This document shows, one piece after another, positions 1 through 8,523 of a stretch of 35,486 nt of DNA. Origin of the DNA: an uncultured Eubacteriales bacterium. Its GTDB lineage: Bacteria; Bacillota; Clostridia; Oscillospirales; QAKW01. Where the stretch lies: contig CABULU010000016.1 of assembly GCA_902492505.1 (NCBI GenBank), forward strand, positions 1 through 35,486, read 5' to 3'. The notes beneath the pieces are model-generated. The model was not told where the DNA came from and did not search any database. It worked only from the letters and a program-made list of their open reading frames with translations. A program made the translations under genes and the position numbers. Within the stretch, counting starts at the first letter, position 1, and the number at the start of each line of letters is the position of its first letter.

Positions 1-54
1 AATGGATGCTCCTATAACTGCACCAAATGCTATGTTTTTTATTACTTTTTTCAT
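1..54 (-). CDS. N-terminus of an unidentified protein, cut by the window edge
   Basis: An ATG at 54 on the minus strand opens an 18-codon reading frame that runs off the window, reading MKKVIKNIAFGAVIGASI. The basic start followed by a glycine/alanine-rich hydrophobic run looks like the beginning of a membrane-anchored or YtxH-like small protein, but 18 residues are too few to name a family. No strong SD precedes it. It diverges from secD, whose promoter lies at 84-112. It could also be a chance open frame. Confidence 0.35.
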   Translation of the reverse strand, partial: MKKVIKNIAFGAVIGASI

Positions 55-83
55 AAATATTCATATAAAAAATACGTTAGTAA

Positions 84-112
84 TTGACTTTTTCGGTTAT
101 GAATTATATAAT
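84..112 (+). promoter_or_regulatory. Sigma-A-type promoter of secDF
   Basis: TTGACT (84-89), a 17-nt spacer and a perfect TATAAT (107-112). Predicted transcription start is near 119, leaving a leader of about 84 nt before the secD ATG at 203. Any upstream extension of the secD frame towards 119 is therefore leader, not protein. Confidence 0.8.
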
Positions 113-202
113 TAACAAGTGTATTTTAATATTGATTATATTCAGATACAGCAAATTTATGACCCAAAAAAAGTTACAAATACAAATCAAAGGAGGTATA
201 CG

Positions 203-1534
203 ATGAGAAAACACAGTAAAACCACAAAGCAAAAATCAGTTTTTTTCATTGTTGCGGCAATAATTATGATTGTTGCTGCCCTTGCCGTTTTCGGACTCAC
301 CATTAGCGGCAAAACTTACGTCAAAAGTGTCCATAATATCAGATTCGGTATTGATATAAAGGGCGGCGTAAGCGCTACATTTAAGCCGGCTGACGAAAAT
401 GTTAAGCCTACTGCCGAGCAGCTTGAAGCTGCAAAGGCCATTATAGAGACAAGACTCGACGGCAAAAATATTCTTGACAGAAATGTAACCGTCGATAACG
501 GAAGCGGAGATATTCTCGTTGAATTCCCGTGGTCTGCGGATGAAAAAGACTATGACCCGGCAGCCGCAATTAAAGAACTCGGCGAAACTGCTGAGCTTTC
601 ATTTTGGTTTGTAACTGTTGATCAAACCGATCCTAATAAGGTGACCAAAAACGGCGATGAGCCTATACTTACAGGTGCCAGAGTCAAAAATAGTGAAGCA
701 GGATATGCAAACGGAGAATATCTTGTAGTGCTGGAGTTTGACAGCGACGGTACAAAGCTATTTGCTGACGCTACAAAAAATAATGTCGGCAAAACAATCG
801 GCATATACATGGATGAAACGCTCATAAATTATGCTAATGTTCAGGAGGCAATAACTGACGGCAATGCACAGATAAGCGGCGGATTTACGGCAACAGAAGC
901 ACGCGAACTCGCCAACAAAATTCAGGCGGGCGCTCTCCCATTCAGTCTTACATCAACAAATTATAGCTCTATAAGCGCAACGCTGGGCGAAGGTGCGCTG
1001 AATATTATGATAGATGCAGGCATTATCGCAGCAATTCTCATTTGCCTGTTTATGCTGCTCTATTATAAGTTGCCCGGATTTGTAGGATGCATTAACCTTA
1101 TATTGGAAATATCCGGTCAGCTTCTCATATTCTCAATGCTCGGACTTACAATGACTTTGCCGGGTATCGCCGGTATCATTCTTGCAATAGGTATGAGCGT
1201 TGACTCTAATATAATCATTGCCGAAACAATAAAAGATGAATTGAGAAACAATAAAACTATCAAGGGTGCTGTCGCAGGCGGGTTCAACAGAGCGTTTTCT
1301 GCAGTTCTTGATTGTAATATCACAACTGGTATAGTCGCAATATTGCTTTTGATATTCGGTACAGGTTCTATACTGTCATTCGGATATACTCTGTTAATAG
1401 GTATCGTTATGAACTTCTGTTTCGGAATTATAACAACAAAGCTTATGCTTACGTCTCTCAGCTTCTTTGAAGGACTGTCAAAGCCGTGGCTTTACGGCAT
1501 CAAGAAAGTGAAAGGCGGTGCTACTGCAAAATGA
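203..1534 (+). CDS. secD: Protein translocase subunit SecD
   Basis: 443 residues. SecD partners SecF in the membrane complex that uses the proton gradient to help the SecYEG/SecA translocon release exported proteins. A first membrane segment lies at about residues 13-35, followed by the family motif GIDIKGG (49-55; consensus GxDxxGG), a large extracytoplasmic P1 region, then a C-terminal cluster of five membrane segments with the RND-family stretch around GMSVDSNIIIAE. The ATG at 203 is chosen because AGGAGG (191-196) sits 6 nt upstream; the frame stays open back to 119 but that part is leader. It overlaps secF by 4 nt (ATGA), indicating translational coupling. Separate SecD and SecF, rather than the fused Bacillus form, fit Clostridia. 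Confidence 0.96.
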   Translation: MRKHSKTTKQKSVFFIVAAIIMIVAALAVFGLTISGKTYVKSVHNIRFGIDIKGGVSATFKPADENVKPTAEQLEAAKAIIETRLDGKNILDRNVTVDNGSGDILVEFPWSADEKDYDPAAAIKELGETAELSFWFVTVDQTDPNKVTKNGDEPILTGARVKNSEAGYANGEYLVVLEFDSDGTKLFADATKNNVGKTIGIYMDETLINYANVQEAITDGNAQISGGFTATEARELANKIQAGALPFSLTSTNYSSISATLGEGALNIMIDAGIIAAILICLFMLLYYKLPGFVGCINLILEISGQLLIFSMLGLTMTLPGIAGIILAIGMSVDSNIIIAETIKDELRNNKTIKGAVAGGFNRAFSAVLDCNITTGIVAILLLIFGTGSILSFGYTLLIGIVMNFCFGIITTKLMLTSLSFFEGLSKPWLYGIKKVKGGATAK

Positions 1535-2463
1535 TTAAGTTCTATAAAAACAGAAAATGGTTTTATATTATTTCAATCTGCCTTATGCTTATCGGCGTTG
1601 TCTCCCTATTTATACGCGGCATCGAGCTCGATATCCAGTTTAGCGGCGGTACAAAACTATCATACAGCTACACGGGCGACATTCAAATTTCGGATGTTGA
1701 AACCATTGTAACTAATATTTTAGGTAAAAAGGCAACCGCTCAAACTCAAACTGCCGTCAGTGATGACAGCAACCGTAAAACTGTCGTTATAAGCGTCGGC
1801 GGCACATCAAGCCTTGCGACAGAACAGCTTGATAAAATAACAAATGAAATTACATCAAAATTTTCTGCTAATGATATTGAGCTTTATGAAACACAAAGCG
1901 TTGAGCCGTATATAGGAAAAAGATTTTTTACAAACGGTATAAAAGCTATGCTGATTGCCATGGTGCTGATTGTTATTTATGTTACATTGAGATTCAAGAT
2001 TATTTCCGGTTTTTCGGCAGCGCTCACAGCGCTTCTTGCGCTTTTGCATGATCTTCTTTTGATTTTCTTCACATTTGTTATTTTTGGAATTCCGATTAAT
2101 GACGGTTTTATTGCGGTTATACTGACGATTCTCGGTTATTCGGTAAATGATACCATTGTTATTTACGATAAAATACGTTATAACAAACGTCTGTACGCAG
2201 GCAAAATGTCTATTGAGGAAATTGCGGATACGAGTATTAACCAGTGCCTGACAAGAACCATAAATACTTCCCTAATGTCATGTCTTGCAATTGCACTTGT
2301 ATTTATCTTTTCTCTTATCAGCGGTCTTACATCTGTTTCACACTTTGCATTGCCTTTAATGGTGGGTATTATCTCAGGATGCTACTCTTCAATTACACTT
2401 CCCGGCACACTCTGGGTATCGTGGCAAAAGCACGGTGAAAAGAAAAAAGCAAAAGCAAAATAA
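1531..2463 (+). CDS. secF: Protein translocase subunit SecF
   Basis: 310 residues, partner of SecD. The N-terminal membrane segment (about 11-30) is followed by ELDIQFSGG (32-40), matching the SecF GxDFxGG motif. The C-terminal membrane bundle contains GYSVNDTIVIYDKIR, the signature of the conserved fourth segment involved in proton conduction. The ATG at 1531 overlaps the secD stop as ATGA with a GGCGG-type SD about 10 nt upstream; an earlier in-frame start at 1486 would lie deep in secD and lacks an SD. The protein ends in a lysine-rich tail. A hairpin 7 nt downstream closes the unit. Confidence 0.96.
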   Translation: MIKFYKNRKWFYIISICLMLIGVVSLFIRGIELDIQFSGGTKLSYSYTGDIQISDVETIVTNILGKKATAQTQTAVSDDSNRKTVVISVGGTSSLATEQLDKITNEITSKFSANDIELYETQSVEPYIGKRFFTNGIKAMLIAMVLIVIYVTLRFKIISGFSAALTALLALLHDLLLIFFTFVIFGIPINDGFIAVILTILGYSVNDTIVIYDKIRYNKRLYAGKMSIEEIADTSINQCLTRTINTSLMSCLAIALVFIFSLISGLTSVSHFALPLMVGIISGCYSSITLPGTLWVSWQKHGEKKKAKAK

Positions 2464-2470
2464 ATTTAAT

Positions 2471-2497
2471 AAACAGCGCAGCAAAGCTGCGCTGTTT
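2471..2497 (+). terminator. Hairpin after secF
   Basis: A perfect 12-bp stem (AAACAGCGCAGC / GCTGCGCTGTTT) with a 3-nt AAA loop. Only a weak AATTT follows, so it is probably a leaky terminator or mRNA stabiliser between secF and the acetyltransferase gene, which has no clear promoter of its own. Confidence 0.65.
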
Positions 2498-2517
2498 AAT
2501 TTAAGGGTTAAACAAAT

Positions 2518-3297
2518 ATGAATAATGCACAAATTTTACAAATTGCACTTAACCAATCAGCAGCGGACAGCAACTGTCTTGCTGAAGATTTTATTAGCGG
2601 TAATCCAAAAACCGTAATTTCTCAAAAAAATAATGACGCGAGAAAATATCTGAAATTGCCCTTTTTATGCGATCTTACATCATATGGAAGTAATGTAGTA
2701 GCATCAGTCTCACCAGATCTATATGAAATAGTTGCGGAATATATAAACAGCTACCCGCCAGAACACTGCTTCGAAACACCTAATCTTCATGTGCTTATGG
2801 AGCAGCTAAGACAATTCGGGTTAGATATCTGTTTTATGGCACAATACTTTTTGCCGGACATAAATTCATTGAAAATATGCAGATGCGGATTTGAAACAAG
2901 AATTATCACAAAAAATCAGTTTCAAAGCTTATATCTTCCCCAATGGTCAAACGCACTTTGCAAAGAGCGCAGCGAACTGGACAAAATTGCGATCGGAGCG
3001 TATGACAACGGCACTCTTATCGGTCTTGCCGGCGCTTCAGCTGACTGCAAAGATATGTGGCAAATCGGCATAGACGTTTTACCTAAATACAGAAAGCAAG
3101 GTATCGCCTGTACACTTACAACAATTCTTGCGCATGAGATTTTAAAGCTTAATAAAGTACCGTTCTACTGCTGTGCCTGGTCTAATGTCGCCTCAGCGCG
3201 CAATGCTGTTAAAAGCGGTTTCAGACCCGCCTGGGTACAGATGACAGCACAAAAGAAAGAATTTATAGACAATATGAATAAAAGCCACCGTGAATAA
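2518..3297 (+). CDS. GNAT-family N-acetyltransferase
   Basis: 259 residues. The C-terminal half (about 120-250) is a GNAT fold: VLPKYRKQGIACTLTTIL contains the acetyl-CoA pyrophosphate-binding motif A (R192-K-Q-G-I-A197, consensus Q/R-x-x-G-x-A/G), and NVASARNAVKSGFRPAW is a typical motif B ending in the late-strand GF. The N-terminal 115 residues match nothing I recognise and may set the acceptor. The substrate is unknown. The SD (AAGGG) is weak. It is probably read through from secF, as no separate promoter is visible in the 54-nt gap. The 3' end and stop codon form the left arm of the terminator at 3281-3310. Confidence 0.85.
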   Translation: MNNAQILQIALNQSAADSNCLAEDFISGNPKTVISQKNNDARKYLKLPFLCDLTSYGSNVVASVSPDLYEIVAEYINSYPPEHCFETPNLHVLMEQLRQFGLDICFMAQYFLPDINSLKICRCGFETRIITKNQFQSLYLPQWSNALCKERSELDKIAIGAYDNGTLIGLAGASADCKDMWQIGIDVLPKYRKQGIACTLTTILAHEILKLNKVPFYCCAWSNVASARNAVKSGFRPAWVQMTAQKKEFIDNMNKSHRE

Positions 3298-3310
3298 CCA
3301 CGGTGGCTTT
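3281..3310. terminator. Bidirectional terminator overlapping the acetyltransferase stop codon
   Basis: A 12-bp stem AAAGCCACCGTG / CACGGTGGCTTT with a 6-nt loop, flanked by A-rich sequence on the left and T-rich on the right, so it can terminate the acetyltransferase transcript rightward and the Asp23-family transcript leftward. The acetyltransferase stop codon (3295-3297) lies in the loop. Confidence 0.85.
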
Positions 3311-3315
3311 TTGAG

Positions 3316-3678
3316 TTACTTATCGGCGCTTGATTTCGGTATGGTTACACCGACAACATTTACATTAACATAGGAAACATTATAATTGGTCATGTCGGAA
3401 ATAGCACGTATAACTTGATTCTGAACGTTGAGAGCAACATCCTGAATTTTATAATTATATTTTACTATCATATTAACGGTAACTGCAACATCACCGTTAT
3501 CAGAAACTTCGACAACAATGCCCTTTGACGTATTTTTTTTCGAAAGCAAGTCTTTAATGTTTGACGAAAGTAGCGTACTGAGAGCCGAAACACCGTCTAC
3601 TTCCAAAGCTGCAACGCTTGCTATCGTAGAAATAACGTCATTTGAAATCTGAATATTTGAAATATCGTTTGCTGACAT
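3316..3678 (-). CDS. Asp23/Gls24 (DUF322) family envelope stress protein
   Basis: 120 residues. The pattern ISNDVISTIASVAALEVDGVSAL, a central KGIVVEVSDNGDVAVTVNMIVKY, and the C-terminal VNVNVVGVTI are typical of Asp23/Gls24 proteins, which gather at the membrane via partner proteins and are linked to envelope stress. The start at 3678 is chosen because AGGAGA lies 6 nt upstream; the frame continues upstream for 10 codons, but that would place the SD inside the gene. It sits downstream of spoIIIAH, as in many Clostridia, but has its own extended -10 promoter. Confidence 0.88.
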   Translation of the reverse strand: MSANDISNIQISNDVISTIASVAALEVDGVSALSTLLSSNIKDLLSKKNTSKGIVVEVSDNGDVAVTVNMIVKYNYKIQDVALNVQNQVIRAISDMTNYNVSYVNVNVVGVTIPKSSADK

Positions 3679-3719
3679 TTTTACATCTCCTTTTTGCATT
3701 TGTTTCAAACACTAAAGAT

Positions 3720-3728
3720 ATTATACCA
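3720..3728 (-). promoter_or_regulatory. Extended -10 promoter of the Asp23-family gene
   Basis: On the minus strand TGGTATAAT: a perfect TATAAT (3720-3725) with the extended -10 TG dinucleotide (3727-3728). No good -35 is seen at 17 nt. It lies in the 79-nt gap after spoIIIAH, so the gene can be expressed in vegetative cells independently of sporulation. Confidence 0.6.
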
Positions 3729-3757
3729 TATATTTGCAAAAAATAAATACTTTTTTG

Positions 3758-4363
3758 TTATTTGACTTCAACTATTTTAATTTTTGAAGCCGGCATCTTA
3801 GTATGACTTGATACAAGTTCATTAATTTGTGCAGCCTGTTCTGCGGTAAGTCCGTCACTGTTTACAACGACGTTTACTACATCCGAGCTTATAAATACCA
3901 CACAGTCTTTAAAGCCTTTTGCTTTTATAAGATTTTCGATTGTGCCCTCAAGCTCGGTATCCTCTGCAATAGCAACTATTTCCGCATTTGCTTTTTCAAC
4001 CGATTCTGCACTGGATGCCTCATTGCTTACAACTGCCTGCAAAAGTTCAAGCGCTTCGTCTTTAGACTGCTGTCTGGTTAATCGTGAACTTGTGAAGTAC
4101 TCTTCTACACTCGTTCCGGCAGATGATACGTATTGCGCTTCACCGAGAGTTTTTTTATTTTCGCTATTTTCATTATTTTCCTCTTCCTTGTTCTCTGCTG
4201 CATCACCTGAAGTTTCGGTGGTGTTCGTAACGTCGCCTGTCGTCGATGTCTCGGTTACGTTGTTGTATTCTCCGCCCTGCAAAAATCTCCAGTTAAGATA
4301 TACCGCCACGCAAACGATTAAAGAAAGTGTCAGCATTACAATTTGTTTTTTATTGATTTTCAT
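3758..4363 (-). CDS. spoIIIAH: Stage III sporulation protein AH
   Basis: 201 residues. SpoIIIAH is anchored in the mother-cell-derived outer forespore membrane; its EscJ/FliF-like ring-building domain pairs with forespore SpoIIQ across the intermembrane space. One membrane segment (about 7-25) follows a lysine-rich start, then a low-complexity T/N/E-rich linker (about 33-75), then the C-terminal ring domain ending KMPASKIKIVEVK. SD AAGGAG precedes the ATG with good spacing. Last gene of the spoIIIA operon, 18 nt after spoIIIAG. The linker is long and acidic, but such linkers vary freely in the family. Confidence 0.93.
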   Translation of the reverse strand: MKINKKQIVMLTLSLIVCVAVYLNWRFLQGGEYNNVTETSTTGDVTNTTETSGDAAENKEEENNENSENKKTLGEAQYVSSAGTSVEEYFTSSRLTRQQSKDEALELLQAVVSNEASSAESVEKANAEIVAIAEDTELEGTIENLIKAKGFKDCVVFISSDVVNVVVNSDGLTAEQAAQINELVSSHTKMPASKIKIVEVK

Positions 4364-4381
4364 AGCCTTCTCCTTAAATAT

Positions 4382-4909
4382 TTAATTTGCTTTTGCAATT
4401 ACGCACACCTTATTTGCACCGATATTTAAAACGGTACAGACGGCATTGATTACCGATGCCTTTACCGACGCATCTGCCCCGCCGTCACAAACAACAGTAA
4501 CACCGCCTATCTGCGGCATAATCTGTTTGGTCACAAGAGCGTATTCATTTCCGTTGCTGTCAGTCATCGTCAGCACGCTGTCTTCTGTTTCGCTCTTGCT
4601 TTTTTCACTGCTGCTGTCATAGGATTTTTTATTTTCCTTTACATAAACCGATTCAGTCGTTGAAATTATATTAATAACGACCCGGCTCTCACCAGCGCCC
4701 TTAATTGTTGACACCATTTCACCAATACGTTTTTCAAGATTATCTATGTATATTTTTTCATCAAACACATCTGACTCTTTTTTATCATCTGTTTTTTGAA
4801 ACAAACCGCTTGCCGTTATCAACAAAATACCTATAAGGGCTAAAACTATAAGCACTACCGTCTTATTAGATTTAATAAGCTCCGTTACTTTTTTTACAAC
4901 TTCTTCCAT
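4382..4909 (-). CDS. spoIIIAG: Stage III sporulation protein AG
   Basis: 175 residues. SpoIIIAG forms a large ring in the outer forespore membrane as part of the feeding channel. A membrane segment (about 18-36) is followed by the extracytoplasmic ring-building domain, with YVKENKKSYD, ALVTKQIMPQIGGVTVVCDGG and the C-terminal KVCVIAK characteristic of the family. The ATG at 4909 is preferred: GGAG lies 9 nt upstream and the spoIIIAF stop is only 4 nt before it. An in-frame TTG at 4927 would overlap spoIIIAF and lacks an SD. Confidence 0.93.
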   Translation of the reverse strand: MEEVVKKVTELIKSNKTVVLIVLALIGILLITASGLFQKTDDKKESDVFDEKIYIDNLEKRIGEMVSTIKGAGESRVVINIISTTESVYVKENKKSYDSSSEKSKSETEDSVLTMTDSNGNEYALVTKQIMPQIGGVTVVCDGGADASVKASVINAVCTVLNIGANKVCVIAKAN

Positions 4910-4913
4910 TGAA

Positions 4914-5363
4914 TTAAACTCCGTCAATAATTATATATGCGAGTCCGATTTTAAAATAACCTGCAATTAAATTTTTAGCTGCCTGTGAATCTGCGCCGCT
5001 AATTTCAATGCTTTTTATTTCTATATTTTCATAATCGGTTTCAAGCATAACATCAATTTTATCAATCAAAAGTCCGTTTTGACTACATACGTTTATCATC
5101 TGTTCTTCAAGCTGGCTTTCCACATTATTTAGTGTACGTTCCCAAACTCCCGATTTCTCTACGGTATAATTTTCAGGCAAAAATATATTTTCACTTTTAA
5201 AATCAATATTTAAAATAAAGCTTAGAGTCACAATTATTATCATAACCGCCGTACAGGAACGCACAAGTCCGCCGTTTTTCATATTTTCGGTAAGCGTACC
5301 AACAAGCGATGCTATTATCATCAAAACACATATATTGACTGAAAACTTCAATAATTCATTCAT
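4914..5363 (-). CDS. spoIIIAF: Stage III sporulation protein AF
   Basis: 149 residues with two N-terminal membrane segments (about 6-25 and 35-55) and a C-terminal soluble domain, the usual SpoIIIAF arrangement; it is thought to belong to the channel base. The first ATG is at 5363. A TTG at 5369 overlaps the spoIIIAE stop as TTGA and is an equally possible start; the SD is weak for both. Identification rests on size, topology, GGLVRSCTAVMIIIVTLSF and position in the operon. Confidence 0.88.
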   Translation of the reverse strand: MNELLKFSVNICVLMIIASLVGTLTENMKNGGLVRSCTAVMIIIVTLSFILNIDFKSENIFLPENYTVEKSGVWERTLNNVESQLEEQMINVCSQNGLLIDKIDVMLETDYENIEIKSIEISGADSQAAKNLIAGYFKIGLAYIIIDGV

Positions 5364-5365
5364 AA

Positions 5366-6463
5366 TCAACCGATATTAATACATATTAACAAAAATGATA
5401 TTATTACCATATAAACACATGCGCCGCACAGTCCAGCCAATATATAAAACGTATCCGCTACGATACCGAGAGTTTTTTCCGCCTTAGGCACTTTTAAAAA
5501 CGATGCGAGTGCCTTTGCAAAGCTCAGTGCCAGACCATAACACGCATTGCCGATTACCGGCGGCAAAAAGATAAAAGCAATTATTACGATACCTAAAATA
5601 GAAAACGAGGTTTTAGAATTTGCAGCAAGTGTAAACATACTGTCCACACCTCCGGACAGCGTATTCCCGACAACAGGTATAAAGCTGCCTACCGCTGTCC
5701 GTATTCCCCTTTTCACAAGCGTATCTGAGGAGTGGGAAAGAAAACTTTGAAGCGATAACGAAAATGTGAAAATTCCCGCAAAAATACCTATTGTCCATTT
5801 TATAAACCTTTTTATGTACCCGTCTGCAGAAATTATATTATATCTATCGGAGATATTTCCGACTATTCCGAAAGACAAATATAAAATGATTAGCGGAAGA
5901 AGTACATTTTGAGTTACAAATTCAAATATCGATGAGCTGAGTGATACCGCCGTCGAAAACATTGCTGCAGAAAAGGATTCACCGCTTGAAATACACAGTG
6001 TACCTATAACCGGTACTGCTGCTGTCGTAAATACTTTCATGGATTCTACCGACTCTTTTATGACATCAATATTACTCTTTATAGTTGCAAAGCAAATAGA
6101 AAGTACGGTAACAGAAATAATAGACGCCGCAATATTTCTGAGTGATTTCACGGTGTTAAAGTCAAAACTGTCAAGAACCGCAAACAGTAAAACGATTACA
6201 GATACCGTGACAAACAAACCTATGCAATTTTTAAGCTGTGTTTTCAGTAATTGAAAAATATCTGCTAATATTCCCTCAAAATTGATTTTTTCATAAAGGT
6301 TTGAATAATCCGACAGTTCATCTTCGGAAAATTCAAATTGCTGCGGTGCATTTTCAAGATATTGCTCCAAAAGTTCACTCTCATCTGTAGTGGCAAAACA
6401 CTTTACACACATTATGCCGAGAATGATAACTAATAAAGCAATGTTTTTTATACATTTTCCCAT
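5366..6463 (-). CDS. spoIIIAE: Stage III sporulation protein AE
   Basis: 365 residues, a polytopic membrane protein and candidate inner core of the SpoIIIA channel. An N-terminal signal-like segment (about 8-24) precedes a short extracytoplasmic region and then about seven membrane segments. The stretch RGIRTAVGSFIPVVGNTLSGGVD, split by the family's typical Gly/Pro pattern, and FLKVPKAEKTLGIVADTFYILAGLCGACVYM are hallmarks of SpoIIIAE. The ATG at 6463 overlaps spoIIIAD by 16 nt. Length is a little below the roughly 400 residues common in Bacillus. Confidence 0.93.
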   Translation of the reverse strand: MGKCIKNIALLVIILGIMCVKCFATTDESELLEQYLENAPQQFEFSEDELSDYSNLYEKINFEGILADIFQLLKTQLKNCIGLFVTVSVIVLLFAVLDSFDFNTVKSLRNIAASIISVTVLSICFATIKSNIDVIKESVESMKVFTTAAVPVIGTLCISSGESFSAAMFSTAVSLSSSIFEFVTQNVLLPLIILYLSFGIVGNISDRYNIISADGYIKRFIKWTIGIFAGIFTFSLSLQSFLSHSSDTLVKRGIRTAVGSFIPVVGNTLSGGVDSMFTLAANSKTSFSILGIVIIAFIFLPPVIGNACYGLALSFAKALASFLKVPKAEKTLGIVADTFYILAGLCGACVYMVIISFLLICINIG

Positions 6464-6846
6464 AATTTTAATATCAGATTAAATATATCTATATACATCG
6501 GAAGTGCAATCACAATAATGCTGCATTTACAAACTATTTCGCTGTTGTTAGCAAGCGTATTTTCACCGCAGTCGCGGCAAATACCGGCAGCAAAATCTCC
6601 TAAAAAGCAAACACCGATACATTTCAATATTATACCGATATACTGCTCATCGATACCCGCTTTAGATGCAAGAGTATTGATAAAATCAATTACGCTTCCA
6701 AGCTGAGTACATACAAAGACAAACACTGCCGCTGTCACGAATATAAGCAAAAATACCGACACACCGCTTTTTACGGACTTTAGAATTGTAACAAGCATAA
6801 GTGAACAGATAATAAGCAGCATTATTTTAATTACGGCGCCAGTCAT
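6448..6846 (-). CDS. spoIIIAD: Stage III sporulation protein AD
   Basis: 132 residues, about four membrane segments, related to SpoIIIAC (the pair share the SpoIIIAC/AD family). Stretches such as GIDEQYIGIILKCIGVCFLGDFAAGICRD, including the conserved polar run near the third segment, identify it. The ATG at 6846 overlaps the spoIIIAC stop as ATGA, so the two are translationally coupled. Confidence 0.93.
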   Translation of the reverse strand: MTGAVIKIMLLIICSLMLVTILKSVKSGVSVFLLIFVTAAVFVFVCTQLGSVIDFINTLASKAGIDEQYIGIILKCIGVCFLGDFAAGICRDCGENTLANNSEIVCKCSIIVIALPMYIDIFNLILKLWENV

Positions 6847-7037
6847 ATGTTAAACAGCTTCTCAAGAGCCGAAAAGAGTTCTTTGATTTCATCCATAATC
6901 ATAATAACGACAATAATGATACCTGTTAGCGTTGTAAGCATAACATATTCATCCCGTCCTGCCTTAGAAAGGATAATATTTAAAATAGCTATTATAAGTC
7001 CAACTCCGGCAATCTTAAAAATAATATCTATATTCAT
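6843..7037 (-). CDS. spoIIIAC: Stage III sporulation protein AC
   Basis: 64 residues, two membrane segments (about 5-24 and 31-50) with the conserved loop SKAGRDEYVML between them and an acidic cytoplasmic end. Normal length for SpoIIIAC. SD AAGGA is 6 nt upstream of the ATG at 7037, and spoIIIAB ends 9 nt before it. Confidence 0.93.
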   Translation of the reverse strand: MNIDIIFKIAGVGLIIAILNIILSKAGRDEYVMLTTLTGIIIVVIMIMDEIKELFSALEKLFNI

Positions 7038-7046
7038 CTGTATTCC

Positions 7047-7544
7047 TTACAGCAGCATTATAGCAAGCCAAGCCCCGCATATCGCGCCAAGTTTTAAAGA
7101 CAGCGGTCCCTGCTTTTTAAATTCTGCCATAGCCTCCTGTTTTTTTGCCTCAAGCGTTTCCAGTGTTTTTTCACACAGCGTAACCTCAGATAACAAGCTT
7201 CCCTTACCGCTTTCCGAAAAAAAATATCTAAGCACAGCCTTGTCGTCATCGGTAAAGTTCATTAAAGCAAATTTGCTGTTATCATCCATATATGCATCCA
7301 ACTTGCTTCTAACATCAATCATCGAAACCGCCTCTTTCAAATATAAATCATAGCCCTTGCAGTGAAAACCACCGGCGATTTCATCAAAAGATTTTCTGCT
7401 CCATTTAAGTTCAAGCCTGTAAGCTGAAATCAGCTTAATAAACAGATCCAAATCAAGCGGTCGCGATTTATATTTTTCGTAGCGTACAAAGCCTATTAGC
7501 AATATGCTAACCGCAATCATCGCTGTTCCAGCTATCCTCATCAT
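7047..7544 (-). CDS. spoIIIAB: Stage III sporulation protein AB
   Basis: 165 residues, flanked by an N-terminal membrane segment (about 3-20) and a C-terminal one ending LKLGAICGAWLAIMLL. This topology, with a soluble helical middle, resembles the type II secretion GspF-like domain of SpoIIIAB, which works with the SpoIIIAA ATPase. Two adjacent ATG codons (7544 and 7541) are possible starts; GGTGA lies upstream. It overlaps spoIIIAA by 38 nt, an unusually long but in-family overlap. Confidence 0.92.
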   Translation of the reverse strand: MMRIAGTAMIAVSILLIGFVRYEKYKSRPLDLDLFIKLISAYRLELKWSRKSFDEIAGGFHCKGYDLYLKEAVSMIDVRSKLDAYMDDNSKFALMNFTDDDKAVLRYFFSESGKGSLLSEVTLCEKTLETLEAKKQEAMAEFKKQGPLSLKLGAICGAWLAIMLL

Positions 7545-8457
7545 ATCTGTTCACCGTAATAACCTTTCTTACTACACCCGGATTTGAATTTCCCTGTAAA
7601 AAGAATATTTTGTCTATTGCGCCGTAGTCTACAAGGCGCTCAATCTGCGGACGACCGAGTAAATCGTCTTCGTTAGATGCGTGTGCCGTTGCGATTACAG
7701 GTACGCCTGCGTTCATTGCCTCCAGCATTGCATCTGCATCACTGCGCGAGCCTATTTCATCACATATTATCAGCTGCGGAGACAGACAGCGCAGAGCCGT
7801 CATCATTCCATCACCCTTGCTGTAACCGTTCAGCACATCTGTAAGACAGCCTATGTCTTTTTGCGGCACCCCTTCGTAAACAGAGCATATTTCTCCGCGC
7901 TCGTCCACTACAGCACACCTTTTACCGAGATTTGAAACAAGACGTGCCAGGTCGCTTAAAATAGTCGTTTTACCTCCGCACGGTTCACTCACGATAAGAG
8001 CAGAATAAATTTTATCATCATTTATAATGTTGCCGATTATCTCACGGGCAGCATTCTTAATTTGCCGTGATATGCGAAAGGTAATAGATGTAATATCCTT
8101 TAAAGTTACCAGTTTATCGCCTTCATAAATAGCTGTTCCGCAAAAGCCGACGCGATGTCCTCCTTGTATCGTTATGTACCCGTTTTTTATTTGATTTTCA
8201 AACTGATAAACAGTACCGTTGCAAAGTCTTGTAAATATTTCTGAACTTTCTGAAAGAGTAAGACTCAGCGGCGCATTATTTTCATCATATACGATAGTAT
8301 TTTTATTTCCTACCGTTACGCTTATCGCACCGTTTGCCCTTAACCTGATTTCGCTTATGTTACACAGAGTAGAGGTCGGTAGCTTTTCAATGTACTTTGA
8401 AATTTTCTGACCAAGATAAGGGTATATTTCATTCTGCCATTTAAGTCCGTCAATCAT
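7507..8457 (-). CDS. spoIIIAA: Stage III sporulation protein AA, secretion-type ATPase
   Basis: 316 residues. SpoIIIAA is the cytoplasmic ATPase of the SpoIIIA complex, related to type II/IV secretion ATPases. Features are EIRLRANGAISV and GHRVGFCGTAI in the N-domain, a P-loop EPCGGKTT (158-165), a Walker B LIICDEIG, and the conserved GVPVIATAHA. The first P-loop glycine is replaced by Ser157 (SEPCGGKTT rather than GPPxxGKTT). ATG at 8457 with GGGAG about 10 nt upstream. First gene of the operon. Its promoter must lie in the 66 nt between here and the ECF terminator; I could not read a convincing sigma-E promoter there. Confidence 0.94.
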   Translation of the reverse strand: MIDGLKWQNEIYPYLGQKISKYIEKLPTSTLCNISEIRLRANGAISVTVGNKNTIVYDENNAPLSLTLSESSEIFTRLCNGTVYQFENQIKNGYITIQGGHRVGFCGTAIYEGDKLVTLKDITSITFRISRQIKNAAREIIGNIINDDKIYSALIVSEPCGGKTTILSDLARLVSNLGKRCAVVDERGEICSVYEGVPQKDIGCLTDVLNGYSKGDGMMTALRCLSPQLIICDEIGSRSDADAMLEAMNAGVPVIATAHASNEDDLLGRPQIERLVDYGAIDKIFFLQGNSNPGVVRKVITVNRYDEDSWNSDDCG

Positions 8458-8523
8458 ATTGTTTTACACTCCCAACAAGTTGTCCTTTGCTAAATACTAT
8501 TTGTCCGAAAGCATTTTTAGAAC

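Noticed and set aside
119..202. Upstream extension of secD with an apparent earlier start
   Set aside because: The promoter TTGACT-17-TATAAT places transcription start near 119, and AGGAGG decides the ATG at 203.
6847..7353. 168-codon plus-strand ORF opposite spoIIIAB/AC
   Set aside because: It is a mirror of the spoIIIA genes, with serine/isoleucine-rich low-complexity composition and no SD or promoter.
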